From Paenibacillus sp. JNUCC-31 (GTDB lineage Bacteria; Bacillota; Bacilli; Paenibacillales; Paenibacillaceae): a stretch of DNA of 64,000 bases. The position numbers and the translations under genes were made by a program. The notes below the pieces were generated by a model that saw nothing but the letters and a program-made list of their open reading frames with translations, had not been told where the DNA came from and made no database searches. The stretch spans positions 2,728,001-2,792,000 of the forward strand of contig NZ_CP062165.1 of the NCBI RefSeq assembly GCF_014844075.1, read 5' to 3'. Below are positions 18,941 through 28,222 of the stretch, in pieces. Positions within the stretch are counted from its first letter, which is position 1; each line of letters starts with the position of its first letter.

Positions 18941-20944
18941 TTATTGCTCAATAATGCAGAACCCCCAAGGTTCCAGCTCCATGTTCTGCCCTACGGACAC
19001 CGATCTTCCCGCCAGAAGTTCCGTTCCATCACCGTAAGCATTCACGAACGAAGCCGCCTGATCGGAGTAGTTAAAGAAATACCGAATCGTATTTCCCTGA
19101 TCATTCACACCCGACTTCACGATGATTGGAAAAGCCAACTCCTGATCAGTTCCCCACAGTCCGGCTTCCTTCATGACACGCTCCAACACTTTACGGATCA
19201 CAGCGGAGCTGGTATAACATCCAACGTACGTCGCTTTGCCCTTGCCGTAGGCATTCTCGGTAATGGCCGCATATTCTCCCCAGTGAGGATGATCATACCA
19301 GGCTAACACTTCAGCAGTTGTTGGTGTGATGAGTTCCATCCAGGTATGGATCTGGTTCTGTTCCTCTCCAACCTCGAACGGATCATCCCGAAGCGACACA
19401 TTTTTCGGCTCAACAAACAGGTTGTAACTGATGCCACAAGCCTCGCTGATCAGTCCAGGTTGGCGGGTGGAGCGGACCTTAATATGTTCGTTGGCGAATC
19501 CGCTCTTGAAAGAGTAAACGACATGCCCACCATCCTGTACAAATTGGTTCAGCCTCTCAAGCAAGATATCGGAAGCTGCGTACAAAGCAGGCACAACAAT
19601 CACATCATATTCTTCATAACTTTCAACAGACGGATCAATCAGATCACAGCCTATATTCATTTTGTATAATTCGTCGTACATCCAGCGAACAACGTCATTG
19701 TATTTTTTGTCACTGGTAAAATTAAACCCGAACCACTTCATCGACGTCAATGCCTCATTGCTGAACAGCACGGCTACGCGATTCGTTTTCTTCAAATTCA
19801 CCAATTGCGGGCTGAGTCTGGCAAAATCCCGACCGATCGTTTTCGCCTCGTTGTACACCGGATTCGGTTCAAAATCGTGGCTCAGCAATCCTTTCCAATA
19901 GGTCTCGAACGAATTGTGCAAGGAATGCCAGTGCCAGTAAGCGACCATGTTTGCTCCGGAGGCCAGGTGGCTGAATGCCTGCAGTCGAAGCTGTCCCGGA
20001 TAGGGAACCCAGTGCCAGAATGCCTGTGCTTCGGTCTCCAGTACGAGATAGTTCGATTGTTTGGTGGAGCGCGCGACATCACCGCCGAATGAAATCTCAA
20101 TGCCGGTCAGATCATCCTGCGACGGGTGATAGATGTCCACACTGGTAATGTCAAAAGGTTTGGATGCGGCAAAATGGTCCACATCCCCTTGAATGCCGTA
20201 CGAATATCCACGCCAGTCGAAGTCAAAGTTCTGGGTGACAAACTGGCCTTTCTGTTTATACTCATTTACAATTCCGACCTGCCACGCCAGAAAGTTGGTA
20301 ACCAGCTGGCGCTGGAATTTGGCAAATTCAGCGCCTAAACTGCCGTTGATTGTACCAACAACAGACGGGAAGTCCTCCCAGCTATTAATGCGGTTGCTCC
20401 AATAATCCAGCCCAAACTCCTTGTTCAGATCATCCAGCGAGCTGAACTTGTTGCGCATATATTTGACGAATTGCAATTGCACATTGTCTCCTGCGGTATT
20501 GTAATGCTTCGTTTCGTTGTCTGTCTGGTAACCAATCACGGCAGGGTGCTTGCTGACACGGGAAATCAGCTTGCGAATGATGCGTTCGGCATAGAAAAGA
20601 TACGTCGGATGTGTGATATCCATGATCTGCCGCGCACCATATTTCCCTGGTCCCTGCACGGTCGTTGCCAGAACATCCGGGTGTTCCTTGACCATCCACG
20701 TCGGAACAGCATACGTAGGTGTACCCACGATGACCTGAATGCCCGCTGCGTGCATGGCATCCAGTACACGATCTACAGAGGAGAAGTCGAAGACGCCATT
20801 TTGCGGTTCATGTGTACTCCAGGTGGATTCCGCGATTCGTACCACATTGATGCCCGCATCCTTCATCATCTGAATATCTTTGTCCAATCGCTCGTAAGGC
20901 ATATATTCATCATAATAGGCTACCCCGTATAATAACTTGTCCAT
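18941..20944 (-). CDS. GH42-family beta-galactosidase
   Basis: A 667-residue cytoplasmic glycoside hydrolase. It has no signal peptide and starts at ATG 20944 (MDKLLYGVAYYDEYMP). The (beta/alpha)8 domain shows the GH42 acid/base glutamate in QTDNETKHYN (E144) and the probable nucleophile in LVLETEAQAFWHW (E303). It is followed by the trimerisation (glutamine-amidotransferase-like) domain and a small C-terminal beta domain. It probably hydrolyses beta-galactosides taken up by the neighbouring importer. A good cre-like site (21019-21032) lies upstream, suggesting carbon-catabolite control. A divergent AraC regulator is the likely local activator. Confidence 0.92.
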   Translation of the reverse strand: MDKLLYGVAYYDEYMPYERLDKDIQMMKDAGINVVRIAESTWSTHEPQNGVFDFSSVDRVLDAMHAAGIQVIVGTPTYAVPTWMVKEHPDVLATTVQGPGKYGARQIMDITHPTYLFYAERIIRKLISRVSKHPAVIGYQTDNETKHYNTAGDNVQLQFVKYMRNKFSSLDDLNKEFGLDYWSNRINSWEDFPSVVGTINGSLGAEFAKFQRQLVTNFLAWQVGIVNEYKQKGQFVTQNFDFDWRGYSYGIQGDVDHFAASKPFDITSVDIYHPSQDDLTGIEISFGGDVARSTKQSNYLVLETEAQAFWHWVPYPGQLRLQAFSHLASGANMVAYWHWHSLHNSFETYWKGLLSHDFEPNPVYNEAKTIGRDFARLSPQLVNLKKTNRVAVLFSNEALTSMKWFGFNFTSDKKYNDVVRWMYDELYKMNIGCDLIDPSVESYEEYDVIVVPALYAASDILLERLNQFVQDGGHVVYSFKSGFANEHIKVRSTRQPGLISEACGISYNLFVEPKNVSLRDDPFEVGEEQNQIHTWMELITPTTAEVLAWYDHPHWGEYAAITENAYGKGKATYVGCYTSSAVIRKVLERVMKEAGLWGTDQELAFPIIVKSGVNDQGNTIRYFFNYSDQAASFVNAYGDGTELLAGRSVSVGQNMELEPWGFCIIEQ

Positions 20945-21018
20945 GTTATAATCCTCTTTTCATCTGAAAGTATGGAGCGCTTGGCATTTATACAAAATGA
21001 AATAATTCATTTGAAAAA

Positions 21019-21032
21019 TGATAACGTTTACA
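21019..21032. promoter_or_regulatory. cre-like catabolite-repression site
   Basis: TGATAACGTTTACA matches the CcpA consensus TGWAANCGNTNWCA at all but one fixed position. It lies between the divergent GH42 and AraC genes, 75 bases upstream of the GH42 start. Confidence 0.55.
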
Positions 21033-21193
21033 TTAATATCTATTGAAGTACATTAGACGCTTAGCCATCTGTCCAAACGCTGTCCTATCCTACGATTTCC
21101 ATCGTTGGCGTTTAAACTGATTATAATGAAGTATACTATGGGTGCCGATTGTACAAGGCGAGTTGTTTTTACCCTTTTCCGAGGTGAATGTTC

Positions 21194-22117
21194 ATGGATA
21201 TCCGTTCACAGCTCCGAGAGATGCCACATCATACGCTGGCTCACTGGCTGCCTATTATCGACTGTAACATTAAATTCTATGGAGCGCACAGCCAACAAGT
21301 TCCATATGGTTGGGCAATGCCGGAGGAATCCCATCCGGGCTTTGAAATTATGCTGATTATACAAGGTACCCAGGAGAGTGTGATTCACGGGTATACCTAT
21401 ACGGTTGAGGAAGGTTCCATTCTGCTGATTCCACCGGGATTCAAACATACAAACCAATGCGTATCACCAGAGGGCATGACGTATTTCAGCGCTCATTTCA
21501 ATGTGGATGATCCTGTATTTACCTTGAAGCTGATGTCACGGCACAGCCAAATCTATGCGGCGGGTACCGCTGACAACATGCAAATACGCCCCGTCCTGGA
21601 GAACTGGATGAGCATGATCAGAACATCAGAGGCCTACACTTCCACAGACAAATTTGTAATGCAGGCACGCATGTTTGAATTGTTCGCCCTGCTGTCCCAG
21701 GCAGCTGACCGCGAACCACTGTCCAACCTGTCCGGCACAGAACCACATGCTCCAGCCCCAGCAGCCATGCATTACGCAAGCGCCATCGCAGAAGCTATCA
21801 AGCAGGCGTTCCATACGCAGCTCCGAATCAAAGATGGCGAGGTTTCTCAGGTCAAGGTGGAACAGATCATATCCTCCTTTGGCATTAGCCCGGGATATGG
21901 CTTACAGATTTTTCGTAAAGTATACGGACAATCTCCACGGGCCTATCTGTCCAGCCTGAAGCTGCAGGAAGCCAAAGTGCTGATCGAACAGCCGGAGCTC
22001 TCTTTGGGGGACATTGCATGGAAGTTGGGTTATACCCACCTGTCGCACTTTAGTCGGCAATTCAAACGATGGACTGGCCAAAGTCCGCTTCAATATCGCA
22101 ACTCCGTTCAGGGTTAG
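21194..22117 (+). CDS. AraC-family regulator with cupin sensor domain
   Basis: A 307-residue regulator. The N-terminal cupin-type domain (PEESHPGFEIMLIIQG, then EEGSILLIPPGFKHTN) would bind a sugar. The C-terminal AraC double helix-turn-helix ends in LGDIAWKLGYTHLSHFSRQF and SPLQYRNS. I choose ATG 21194 because GAGGTG sits 8 bases upstream; ATG 21188 is too close to it. It is divergent from the GH42 gene and is the likely activator of that gene (inference). Its 3' end overlaps the 3' end of the convergent mobA gene by 4 bases, so the two genes share no separate terminator. Confidence 0.9.
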   Translation: MDIRSQLREMPHHTLAHWLPIIDCNIKFYGAHSQQVPYGWAMPEESHPGFEIMLIIQGTQESVIHGYTYTVEEGSILLIPPGFKHTNQCVSPEGMTYFSAHFNVDDPVFTLKLMSRHSQIYAAGTADNMQIRPVLENWMSMIRTSEAYTSTDKFVMQARMFELFALLSQAADREPLSNLSGTEPHAPAPAAMHYASAIAEAIKQAFHTQLRIKDGEVSQVKVEQIISSFGISPGYGLQIFRKVYGQSPRAYLSSLKLQEAKVLIEQPELSLGDIAWKLGYTHLSHFSRQFKRWTGQSPLQYRNSVQG

Positions 22118-22737
22118 GAACCCTGATGGCGGTTACGAATATGCTCATACTCTTCCGGGGTATTCATATTACTAAGCTGCATTGCCACATCGTGGACACC
22201 AGCGCTTTCCAGTTCATCCACGTCGACATATCGGCAACCGATCTCTTCAAGCCATTGGGTTACCTTCAGCCGATGATCTATTAAGCGCTGTTCAAGTTCG
22301 GGTAAAACACGTCTATGGTATGCACCTGCAAGCGGATGAACGCGCCCTGCCAATCGCGGAACGACCGCATGATGCTCTTGCCCTGATTCGATGAGCTTCT
22401 TGATGCCTTCGAAAAAGGATGGCTGTAACAGCGGCATGTCACAGGCGCAGACGAGGTTCCAGTCCGTCTTTGAGACTTTCAGCGCAGCATGCAACCCAGC
22501 AAGCGGCCCTTTCCCCGGATAGTCATCCTGAACATGAACGCAGTCGTAGGCCAGCGCGGGGTATGCAGTCGTGCTGGTGCCTGCGGAAATGATAAGACGT
22601 TGTACTGCTGGTTCCATCGCTTGGATGACCTGTTCCAGCACACTGGAACCATTCCATTCCAACAATGCTTTATTGGAACCCATACGGCTGGATAAGCCTC
22701 CTGCCAATATAATGCCAGTCCATTCCATTTTGCTCAC
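22114..22737 (-). CDS. mobA: Molybdenum cofactor guanylyltransferase MobA
   Basis: A 207-residue nucleotidyltransferase that attaches GMP to molybdopterin, making the guanine dinucleotide form used by DMSO-reductase-family enzymes. Signature residues are the N-terminal GTP-binding loop LAGGLSSRMGSNKALL, GPLAGLHAAL and the metal-binding CDMPLL. I choose GTG 22737, 5-6 bases after GAGGAGGG; ATG 22752 overlaps that site. It stands alone without other mob or moe genes. The molybdopterin oxidoreductase at 42.8 kb is the obvious client in this window. It converges on the AraC gene with a 4-base overlap. Confidence 0.92.
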   Translation of the reverse strand: MSKMEWTGIILAGGLSSRMGSNKALLEWNGSSVLEQVIQAMEPAVQRLIISAGTSTTAYPALAYDCVHVQDDYPGKGPLAGLHAALKVSKTDWNLVCACDMPLLQPSFFEGIKKLIESGQEHHAVVPRLAGRVHPLAGAYHRRVLPELEQRLIDHRLKVTQWLEEIGCRYVDVDELESAGVHDVAMQLSNMNTPEEYEHIRNRHQGS

Positions 22738-22824
22738 GGTTACCCTCCTCATTCAATAAACTTATTCTATACATTGAATACCCTTTCAACAAATGATACA
22801 TTGAAGAATATGATTCTGAAAGGA

Positions 22825-24051
22825 ATGGCTGTATTGGACAGATATGCACCCGGAAGAGGCAATCCCTCTTTGGTTTCGCTGAAACTATATAACTTTTTCA
22901 TTTATGGAGCCATTTCCATCTTCGCCGGTTTTCTTCAGTTATATTTGCAGGAAATCGGTATGACCAAATTGGAGATTGGCAGTCTGATGGCGATTGGTCC
23001 GTTTGTATCCTTGTTCGCTAATCCGTTCTGGGGCTTCTGGAGCGACAAATCGCGTAATATCCGTATTATTTTGATGATAATGATGGGTGGTACCTTTGTG
23101 CTTGCCCAGGCCGTATTTTATGCGCCTACCTATGCCTGGATATATGCAGCCATGATCTTTTTTTATTTTTTTCAAAGTCCTTTGTTTGCCCAAACCAACA
23201 GCCTGATTCTCGGTTATATTGATGGGACCACTCAGAAATTTGGCACATTTCGGCTTTGGGGATCGCTGGGTTGGGCACTGACCGCTGTGGCTGCCGGACC
23301 GCTCATTGACCGTTTGGGTGCAGGCAGTGTATCGATTGTCTTTGCGTTTATGATTGTCATTGCCTTTATTTTCGCCTTGTTTTTACCCAGACAACCGATC
23401 GCTTCGGATACACCTGTAGTCAGTTTTCGACGTTTCGGCAGAGTCATGTTCAATCCGTACTTTATGGTCTTTATCGGGCTTGGGGTGCTGGTTTCCGTAC
23501 CCAACGCCATGAACAGTACATTCATGTCATTGTACATCGTGGAGATGGGTGGGGATAAACAGATGGTCGGCTGGGCCATCTTCACATCATCCATACTCGA
23601 AGTCGGCGTGTTCCTGCTGCTGGACCGTTTTCTCAAACGTAAAATGAGCATGCTTCTCGCATCACTGATATGGATCAGTTTGCTGTTCGCCATTCGCTGG
23701 CAGCTCATGGCCCTGGCGAACAATCCGTTAGAGATTGTGTTCATTCAGCTTATGCACTCCATTACGTTTGGCGGGTATTTCTATGTCGGGACCCAGCTGA
23801 CGATGCTGTTCATTCCAAGACCTTATCGCTCCTCGGGCCAGGCCGTGTATACGATGGCCTGGGGCGGGATATCCGGTGTCATTGCCGGCCTGTTCGGCGG
23901 CTGGTTATTCCAGAGCTTCGGTGCTGAAGTGATGTATAACATCGGGGTATTCTTCTCCCTGATTGGTGCCGTTGGTTTTGGTGTCATGTGGTTCTCGAAC
24001 CGCCGTAACGGCTATCAGCCAACTGTGCTGACAGAAATGGGTGAGAGGTAG
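22825..24051 (+). CDS. MFS transporter (MFS_1/LacY-like)
   Basis: A major facilitator of about 408 residues with 12 hydrophobic segments. It contains the GFWSDKSRNIRI loop (variant of the MFS motif A between TM2 and TM3) and TFRLWGSLGWALTA. The pattern resembles the LacY/nucleoside-symporter-like subgroup, often annotated as sugar or unknown exporters. The start is uncertain: the frame is open from TTG 22774, ATG occurs at 22810 and 22825, and the best-spaced ribosome site (AAAGGA at 22819-22824) actually serves TTG 22834. No operon partner. Substrate unknown. Confidence 0.85.
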   Translation: MAVLDRYAPGRGNPSLVSLKLYNFFIYGAISIFAGFLQLYLQEIGMTKLEIGSLMAIGPFVSLFANPFWGFWSDKSRNIRIILMIMMGGTFVLAQAVFYAPTYAWIYAAMIFFYFFQSPLFAQTNSLILGYIDGTTQKFGTFRLWGSLGWALTAVAAGPLIDRLGAGSVSIVFAFMIVIAFIFALFLPRQPIASDTPVVSFRRFGRVMFNPYFMVFIGLGVLVSVPNAMNSTFMSLYIVEMGGDKQMVGWAIFTSSILEVGVFLLLDRFLKRKMSMLLASLIWISLLFAIRWQLMALANNPLEIVFIQLMHSITFGGYFYVGTQLTMLFIPRPYRSSGQAVYTMAWGGISGVIAGLFGGWLFQSFGAEVMYNIGVFFSLIGAVGFGVMWFSNRRNGYQPTVLTEMGER

Positions 24052-24083
24052 TCTTTTGTTGTAGGCTATTCGCACGTTCAAAG

Positions 24084-24232
24084 TCACACTGGAGCACTCC
24101 GATGACAGAACAACCTTCCGATCGCTGTTATCCCCAGATTTTTTGAATCCCTTATTTAAAGGGGAAAATCTGGGGATAAAGGCGAACGCTCCGCTTCTTC
24201 AGGTTATTTCTGTCCTCTCCGTTATCGTGTAA
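24084..24232. repeat. Interspersed hairpin repeat, copy 1
   Basis: A sequence of about 149 bases, found again at 55511-55653 and 63879-64000. The ends are TCACAC and GTGTAA. Inside are GATGACAGAA, then a perfect inner stem TTATCCCCAGATTTT / AAAATCTGGGGATAA around a 22-base loop, then AGGTTATTTCTGTC, which can pair back with GACAGAA-AACCT. The whole can fold into one long nested hairpin. It lies between the convergent MFS and glnS genes and has no coding potential. Confidence 0.85.
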
Positions 24233-24285
24233 CATCATCGTTTAAAAAACCGAAACAAAAGATTAAGAATAATAGTAGTAAAGAG

Positions 24286-24326
24286 AAAGGCGTCTCCTTT
24301 GGCTTATTGCCATGGAGACGCCTTTT
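24286..24326. terminator. Bidirectional terminator between MFS gene and glnS
   Basis: Stem AAAGGCGTCTCC / GGAGACGCCTTTT with a 16-base loop, flanked by A-rich and T-rich runs. Confidence 0.85.
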
Positions 24327-24425
24327 ACGTTTATAGGTTGAAGTTTACAGCTTAGGTGTATAACCCTAACTTGTAGCTTGAGACTAAACCTCTAACTTTA
24401 CCCTCGCCTACCTTTGTACTTCACC

Positions 24426-26198
24426 TTATGCTTTTGGCAGTTGGAACGAGCTCTTCAGGGATACGACCCGGTTAAATACCGGACGGCCTGGCTCGGAGTG
24501 TTTCGGATCAACACTGAAGTAGCCGTGACGGAAGAATTGGAATTTATCCTGAGCTTTCGCTTCCTTCATCTCTTGCTCCACAAACCCTTGAACCACTTCA
24601 AGCGAGTTCGGATTCAGCTGATCCAGGAACGTTTTCTCCGGTTGTTCTTCCAAAACCTCAGCTTCTGCCCCTGCTATTTCCACTTCCACATCTGCTTCCG
24701 GCGCCTCTGCCAAGATTAATGGCTCATACAGGCGGAATTCAGCCGGTACCGCTTGAGTCGCTTCTACCCAGTGGATCGTTCCTTTGACTTTACGACCTGT
24801 GAACCCACTGCCACTTTTCGTCTCCACATCATAGGTACAATGGATTTCGGTCACATTGCCTTCTGCATCTTTAATCACATCGTTACATTTAATGAAGTAC
24901 GCATGTTTCAAACGAACCTCGTTGCCAGGGAACAAACGGAAGTATTTGTTCGGCGGATTCTCCATGAAGTCGTCTTGTTCAATATATATCTCACGAGAGA
25001 ACGGAATTTGGCGACTGCCCATCTCCGGATTCTCCACATTATTCTCTGCTTCCAGCCATTCAACTTCTCCTTCAGGATAGTTGGTGATGACTACTTTGAG
25101 CGGGTGCAGAACAGCCATCGTGCGCGGCGCTTTCAGTTTCAGATCTTCACGGACAAAGTGCTCCAGTGTTTGCAGATCGATGACACCCTGACTTTTGGAA
25201 ATGCCCGTTTCGAACACGAAATCACGAATGGCTTCCGGTGTATATCCCCGGCGGCGCAGACCCGAAATCGTTGGCATGCGCGGATCATCCCATCCATCCA
25301 CATGACCTTCGTCCACGAGAAGTTTCAGTTTCCGTTTGCTGGTCACCATTTGAGACAGGTTCAGGCGACCAAACTCATATTGATGCGGTTGGTTCTCCAT
25401 CTCACATTCGGCAACAACCCAATCATAGAATGGACGTTGGTCCTCAAACTCCAGGGAGCAAAGAGAATGGGTTACCCCTTCAATGGCATCTTCGAGCGGA
25501 TGTGCAAATGCGTACATCGGATAGATGCACCATTTGTCACCCGTATTATGATGATGTGCATGAGCAATTCGGTAAATGACCGGATCACGCAGATTGATGT
25601 TCGGTGAAGCCATATCAATCTTGGCGCGCAGCACTTTCTCGCCGTTCTGGAACTCGCCTGCACGCATCCGTGTGAACAGGTCGAGATTCTCTTCTACAGT
25701 GCGGTCACGGTACGGGCTATTCTTGCCCGGCTCTGTGAGCGTTCCACGCATAGCGCGAATTTCGTCGGCGCTTTGGTCGTCGATGTATGCTTTGCCTTTT
25801 TGGATCAGCAGGACAGCACGATTGTACATTTCATCAAAATAATCAGAGGCAAAACGTTTCTCGCTCCACTCGTATCCGAGCCATTTTACGTCCTCCTGGA
25901 TCGATTGTACATACTCCACATCTTCCTTGACAGGGTTCGTATCGTCGAAGCGAAGATTCGTTTTGCCGCCAAATTCGCCACCCAGTGCAAAGTTAATCCA
26001 GATCGCTTTGGCATGGCCGATATGCAGATAACCGTTCGGTTCCGGAGGAAAACGGGTAATGACTTCCTGGACTTTCCCTGACCGGAGATCTTCGGTAATA
26101 ATATTTTTGATAAAGTTAGGTGGGGTTGTACGATTGTCCACAGGTATCAAACCTTTCATGAATTGATTGGAACTTTCAGTAATTGCAACGCGTTTCAT
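24426..26198 (-). CDS. glnS: Glutaminyl-tRNA synthetase
   Basis: A 590-residue class I aminoacyl-tRNA synthetase that charges tRNA-Gln directly with glutamine. Visible motifs are [18 protein letters not shown] (HIGH), the acceptor-binding region, and [15 protein letters not shown] (KMSKS equivalent), followed by the two C-terminal beta-barrels of the anticodon-binding part. It is a little longer than the E. coli enzyme (554). An acidic Ala/Glu-rich stretch ([20 protein letters not shown]) precedes the C-terminal 65 residues, which look like an extra helical extension. Start ATG 26198 has AAAGG about 11 bases upstream. Most Bacillota make Gln-tRNA through GatCAB, so the gene's presence points to past transfer or redundancy. 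Confidence 0.95.
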   Translation of the reverse strand: MKRVAITESSNQFMKGLIPVDNRTTPPNFIKNIITEDLRSGKVQEVITRFPPEPNGYLHIGHAKAIWINFALGGEFGGKTNLRFDDTNPVKEDVEYVQSIQEDVKWLGYEWSEKRFASDYFDEMYNRAVLLIQKGKAYIDDQSADEIRAMRGTLTEPGKNSPYRDRTVEENLDLFTRMRAGEFQNGEKVLRAKIDMASPNINLRDPVIYRIAHAHHHNTGDKWCIYPMYAFAHPLEDAIEGVTHSLCSLEFEDQRPFYDWVVAECEMENQPHQYEFGRLNLSQMVTSKRKLKLLVDEGHVDGWDDPRMPTISGLRRRGYTPEAIRDFVFETGISKSQGVIDLQTLEHFVREDLKLKAPRTMAVLHPLKVVITNYPEGEVEWLEAENNVENPEMGSRQIPFSREIYIEQDDFMENPPNKYFRLFPGNEVRLKHAYFIKCNDVIKDAEGNVTEIHCTYDVETKSGSGFTGRKVKGTIHWVEATQAVPAEFRLYEPLILAEAPEADVEVEIAGAEAEVLEEQPEKTFLDQLNPNSLEVVQGFVEQEMKEAKAQDKFQFFRHGYFSVDPKHSEPGRPVFNRVVSLKSSFQLPKA

Positions 26199-26348
26199 AT
26201 AAATATACCTTTAACGAGGGAGGAGTTCAATAAATAACGCCCCAAAGTCAGGATCAGTTATACACAAGATAGGCCCAAAACCATTTTGACGGGTTCGCGC
26301 GAATCATGTAGCATGATAGAAAAACACAATTTAAGGGAGGGTTTCCCA

Positions 26349-26606
26349 TTGAACGCGCTAAAACTGAGCAAAGAACAACAGGATGAAGCCATACGCACCA
26401 TCCAGTCGTATTTCGAAGAGGAACGCGGCGAAGAACTTGGCGATCTGGCAGCATGGGGTATGCTGGATCTATTCATGACCCAATTGGCTCCCTACATATA
26501 TAATCAGGCACTGAGTGACGCACGTTCTACGGTGAATCAACGCATGGCCTCGATGGAAGAAGACCTGTTTGCATTGGAGCGCAAGCTACCGAAAAATTCC
26601 CGATAA
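26349..26606 (+). CDS. DUF2164-like small protein
   Basis: An 85-residue, mostly helical, acidic protein. TTG 26349 is chosen because GGGAGG lies 8 bases upstream; the open frame extends back to 26286 but crosses that site. The sequence LSKEQQDEAIRTIQSYFEEE followed by GELGDLAAWGMLDLF-type residues matches my memory of DUF2164 proteins, whose function is unknown. It is divergent from glnS. The GNAT gene starts 31 bases later, so the two may be co-transcribed. Confidence 0.75.
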   Translation: MNALKLSKEQQDEAIRTIQSYFEEERGEELGDLAAWGMLDLFMTQLAPYIYNQALSDARSTVNQRMASMEEDLFALERKLPKNSR

Positions 26607-26637
26607 TCCATTATTTCAAAGAAAGAAGGTTGCACTC

Positions 26638-27186
26638 ATGTTTACCTATTCATTGGATGAATATACCGAACTCCGCCCACTTGCCATGGAACACACCAAA
26701 CCGTTGTTCGAACTCACAGACCGCTCGCGGGATCAGTTGAGACATTGGTTACCGTGGGTGGACCATGTGACCGAGATTGAGCACACTTCAAACTTCATTA
26801 CAAATGCGTTGAAACAGGGAGCCGAGAACGGCGGCTTCACCGCAGGTGTATGGCTGAAAGGCGATCTTGCAGGCGTCATTGGCTTCCACGAAATTAACTG
26901 GACCAACCGCTCTGTCAGCATTGGATACTGGCTTGGCAAAGGTTTTGAAGGCCAAGGCTTGATGACCAGTGCATGTCGCGTTCTGGTGGATTACGCTCTG
27001 GTTACACTGGATCTGAACCGTGTTGAGATTCGTTCAGCAACCAACAATAAGCGGAGCCGGGCTATCCCTGAACGCCTTGGATTTGTCCTTGAGGGCGTTA
27101 TTCGCCAGGCTGAGAAGCTTCCCAAGGGCTATGTTAACCATGCGGTATATGGCATGCTGCAGCATGAATGGGAACTTTTACGCTAA
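26638..27186 (+). CDS. GNAT acetyltransferase, RimJ/RimL type
   Basis: A 182-residue acetyl-CoA-dependent N-acetyltransferase. The N-terminal ELRPLAMEHTKPLFELTDRS and central SIGYWLGKGFEGQGLMT (acetyl-CoA pyrophosphate loop, motif A) are followed by LDLNRVEIRSATNNKRS and ERLGFVLEG. This is the pattern of the ribosomal-protein acetyltransferase subgroup (B. subtilis YdaF-like). The acceptor cannot be deduced. Start ATG 26638 follows AAGAAGG. It probably forms a two-gene unit with the DUF2164-like gene. Confidence 0.88.
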   Translation: MFTYSLDEYTELRPLAMEHTKPLFELTDRSRDQLRHWLPWVDHVTEIEHTSNFITNALKQGAENGGFTAGVWLKGDLAGVIGFHEINWTNRSVSIGYWLGKGFEGQGLMTSACRVLVDYALVTLDLNRVEIRSATNNKRSRAIPERLGFVLEGVIRQAEKLPKGYVNHAVYGMLQHEWELLR

Positions 27187-27300
27187 TCAGACTTACATAA
27201 TTGGAATTACATCCTACGGAGAACAGTGATATGCCCCATACCTGTGAGATTTCCAGACATAGGTGAGGGGCTTTTTCCTCCCAATGCATGAATCAACTCA

Positions 27301-27345
27301 AAGCCCCTCCTTCTCCACAGTACGTGGATAGGAGGGGCTTTATCT
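27301..27345. terminator. Bidirectional terminator
   Basis: Perfect stem AAAGCCCCTCCT / AGGAGGGGCTTT between the GNAT gene (+) and the SDR gene (-). Confidence 0.85.
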
Positions 27346-27406
27346 TTATCCTATTTTCATATTGATGCATCCGTATAACTTGGAATCTTTAAATCAGGCT
27401 TCTTCC

Positions 27407-28195
27407 TTAGAGTGCACGCACCATGCCACCATCCACCACAAGAGATGTACCGGTAATGTACGTATTTGCTCCTGATAAGAGGAATACGACCGCTTTGGCA
27501 AACTCCTCGGGTTGACCATAACGTCCCAGTGGAATATCCTTACGGAATTGTTCGGCAACCTCTTCCTCACTTATTCCGTTCTGCTCTGCACGCGCTGCAT
27601 CCAATTCCCGTATCCGATCGGTTCCGATCCGACCAGGCGCTACCGTGTTGATCAAAATGCCATATGGCGCAAGTTCCTGTGATAAGGTCTTCGCCAATCC
27701 AAAGACACCCGTACGGAACGTATTGGACAAGATCAGACCGGGAATCGGCTGTTTTACGGAAGTTGAAGCAATGTTCACGATATGTCCGCCATTCTCCTTC
27801 ATGTAAGGAAGTGCACCACGAATCAGTCTGACATAGCTAAGTACATTTAATTCAAATGCGCGTTCCCAGTCTTCATCCGTCAATGACTCGAATGTTCCTG
27901 AAGGCGGGCCACCTGAATTGTTCACCAGAATATCAATCTGCCCAAATCGTTCGCCTGTCTTGCGGATCAGAGCATCAATATCTTCCTTGCGTGTCACATC
28001 CGTTGCACAATATTCGACACGTCCGCCACCACCAAGCGCCAGCAGCTCCTGCTTCACCGCTGCAAGCTTCTCTTCGCTCCGGCTGGCGAGCATGACATCA
28101 GCGCCTTCTGCCGCCAATTGAGCGGCTACCGCTTTGCCCAGTCCTCGACTGGATGCAAGCACCAGCGCCTTTTTACCCTGAAGTCCCATGTCCAT
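27407..28195 (-). CDS. SDR-family oxidoreductase with altered active site
   Basis: A 262-residue short-chain dehydrogenase/reductase-fold protein. It has the cofactor loop ASSRGLGKAVA (classical TGxxxGxG, here AS-SRGLG), NNSGG in place of NNAG, and NIASTSVKQP for the catalytic serine region. The usual YxxxK is replaced by SNTFR: the tyrosine position is Ser and the lysine position is Arg. The C-terminus (ITGTSLVVDGGMVRAL) is normal. It belongs to a known atypical SDR subgroup often annotated as 3-oxoacyl-ACP reductase-like. Catalysis by the standard mechanism is doubtful. It lies 27 bases downstream of a GNAT gene and is probably co-transcribed with it. Confidence 0.88.
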   Translation of the reverse strand: MDMGLQGKKALVLASSRGLGKAVAAQLAAEGADVMLASRSEEKLAAVKQELLALGGGGRVEYCATDVTRKEDIDALIRKTGERFGQIDILVNNSGGPPSGTFESLTDEDWERAFELNVLSYVRLIRGALPYMKENGGHIVNIASTSVKQPIPGLILSNTFRTGVFGLAKTLSQELAPYGILINTVAPGRIGTDRIRELDAARAEQNGISEEEVAEQFRKDIPLGRYGQPEEFAKAVVFLLSGANTYITGTSLVVDGGMVRAL

Positions 28196-28222
28196 TGCTA
28201 TTCCTCCTTCAACAGATAAACC

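Noticed and set aside
24753..25607. Plus-strand open frame of 284 codons inside glnS
   Set aside because: Antisense to a full-length synthetase with intact motifs, with no ribosome site and no recognisable domain.
26199..26348. T-box leader before glnS
   Set aside because: The upstream gap is too short and I see no T-box sequence or specifier stem.
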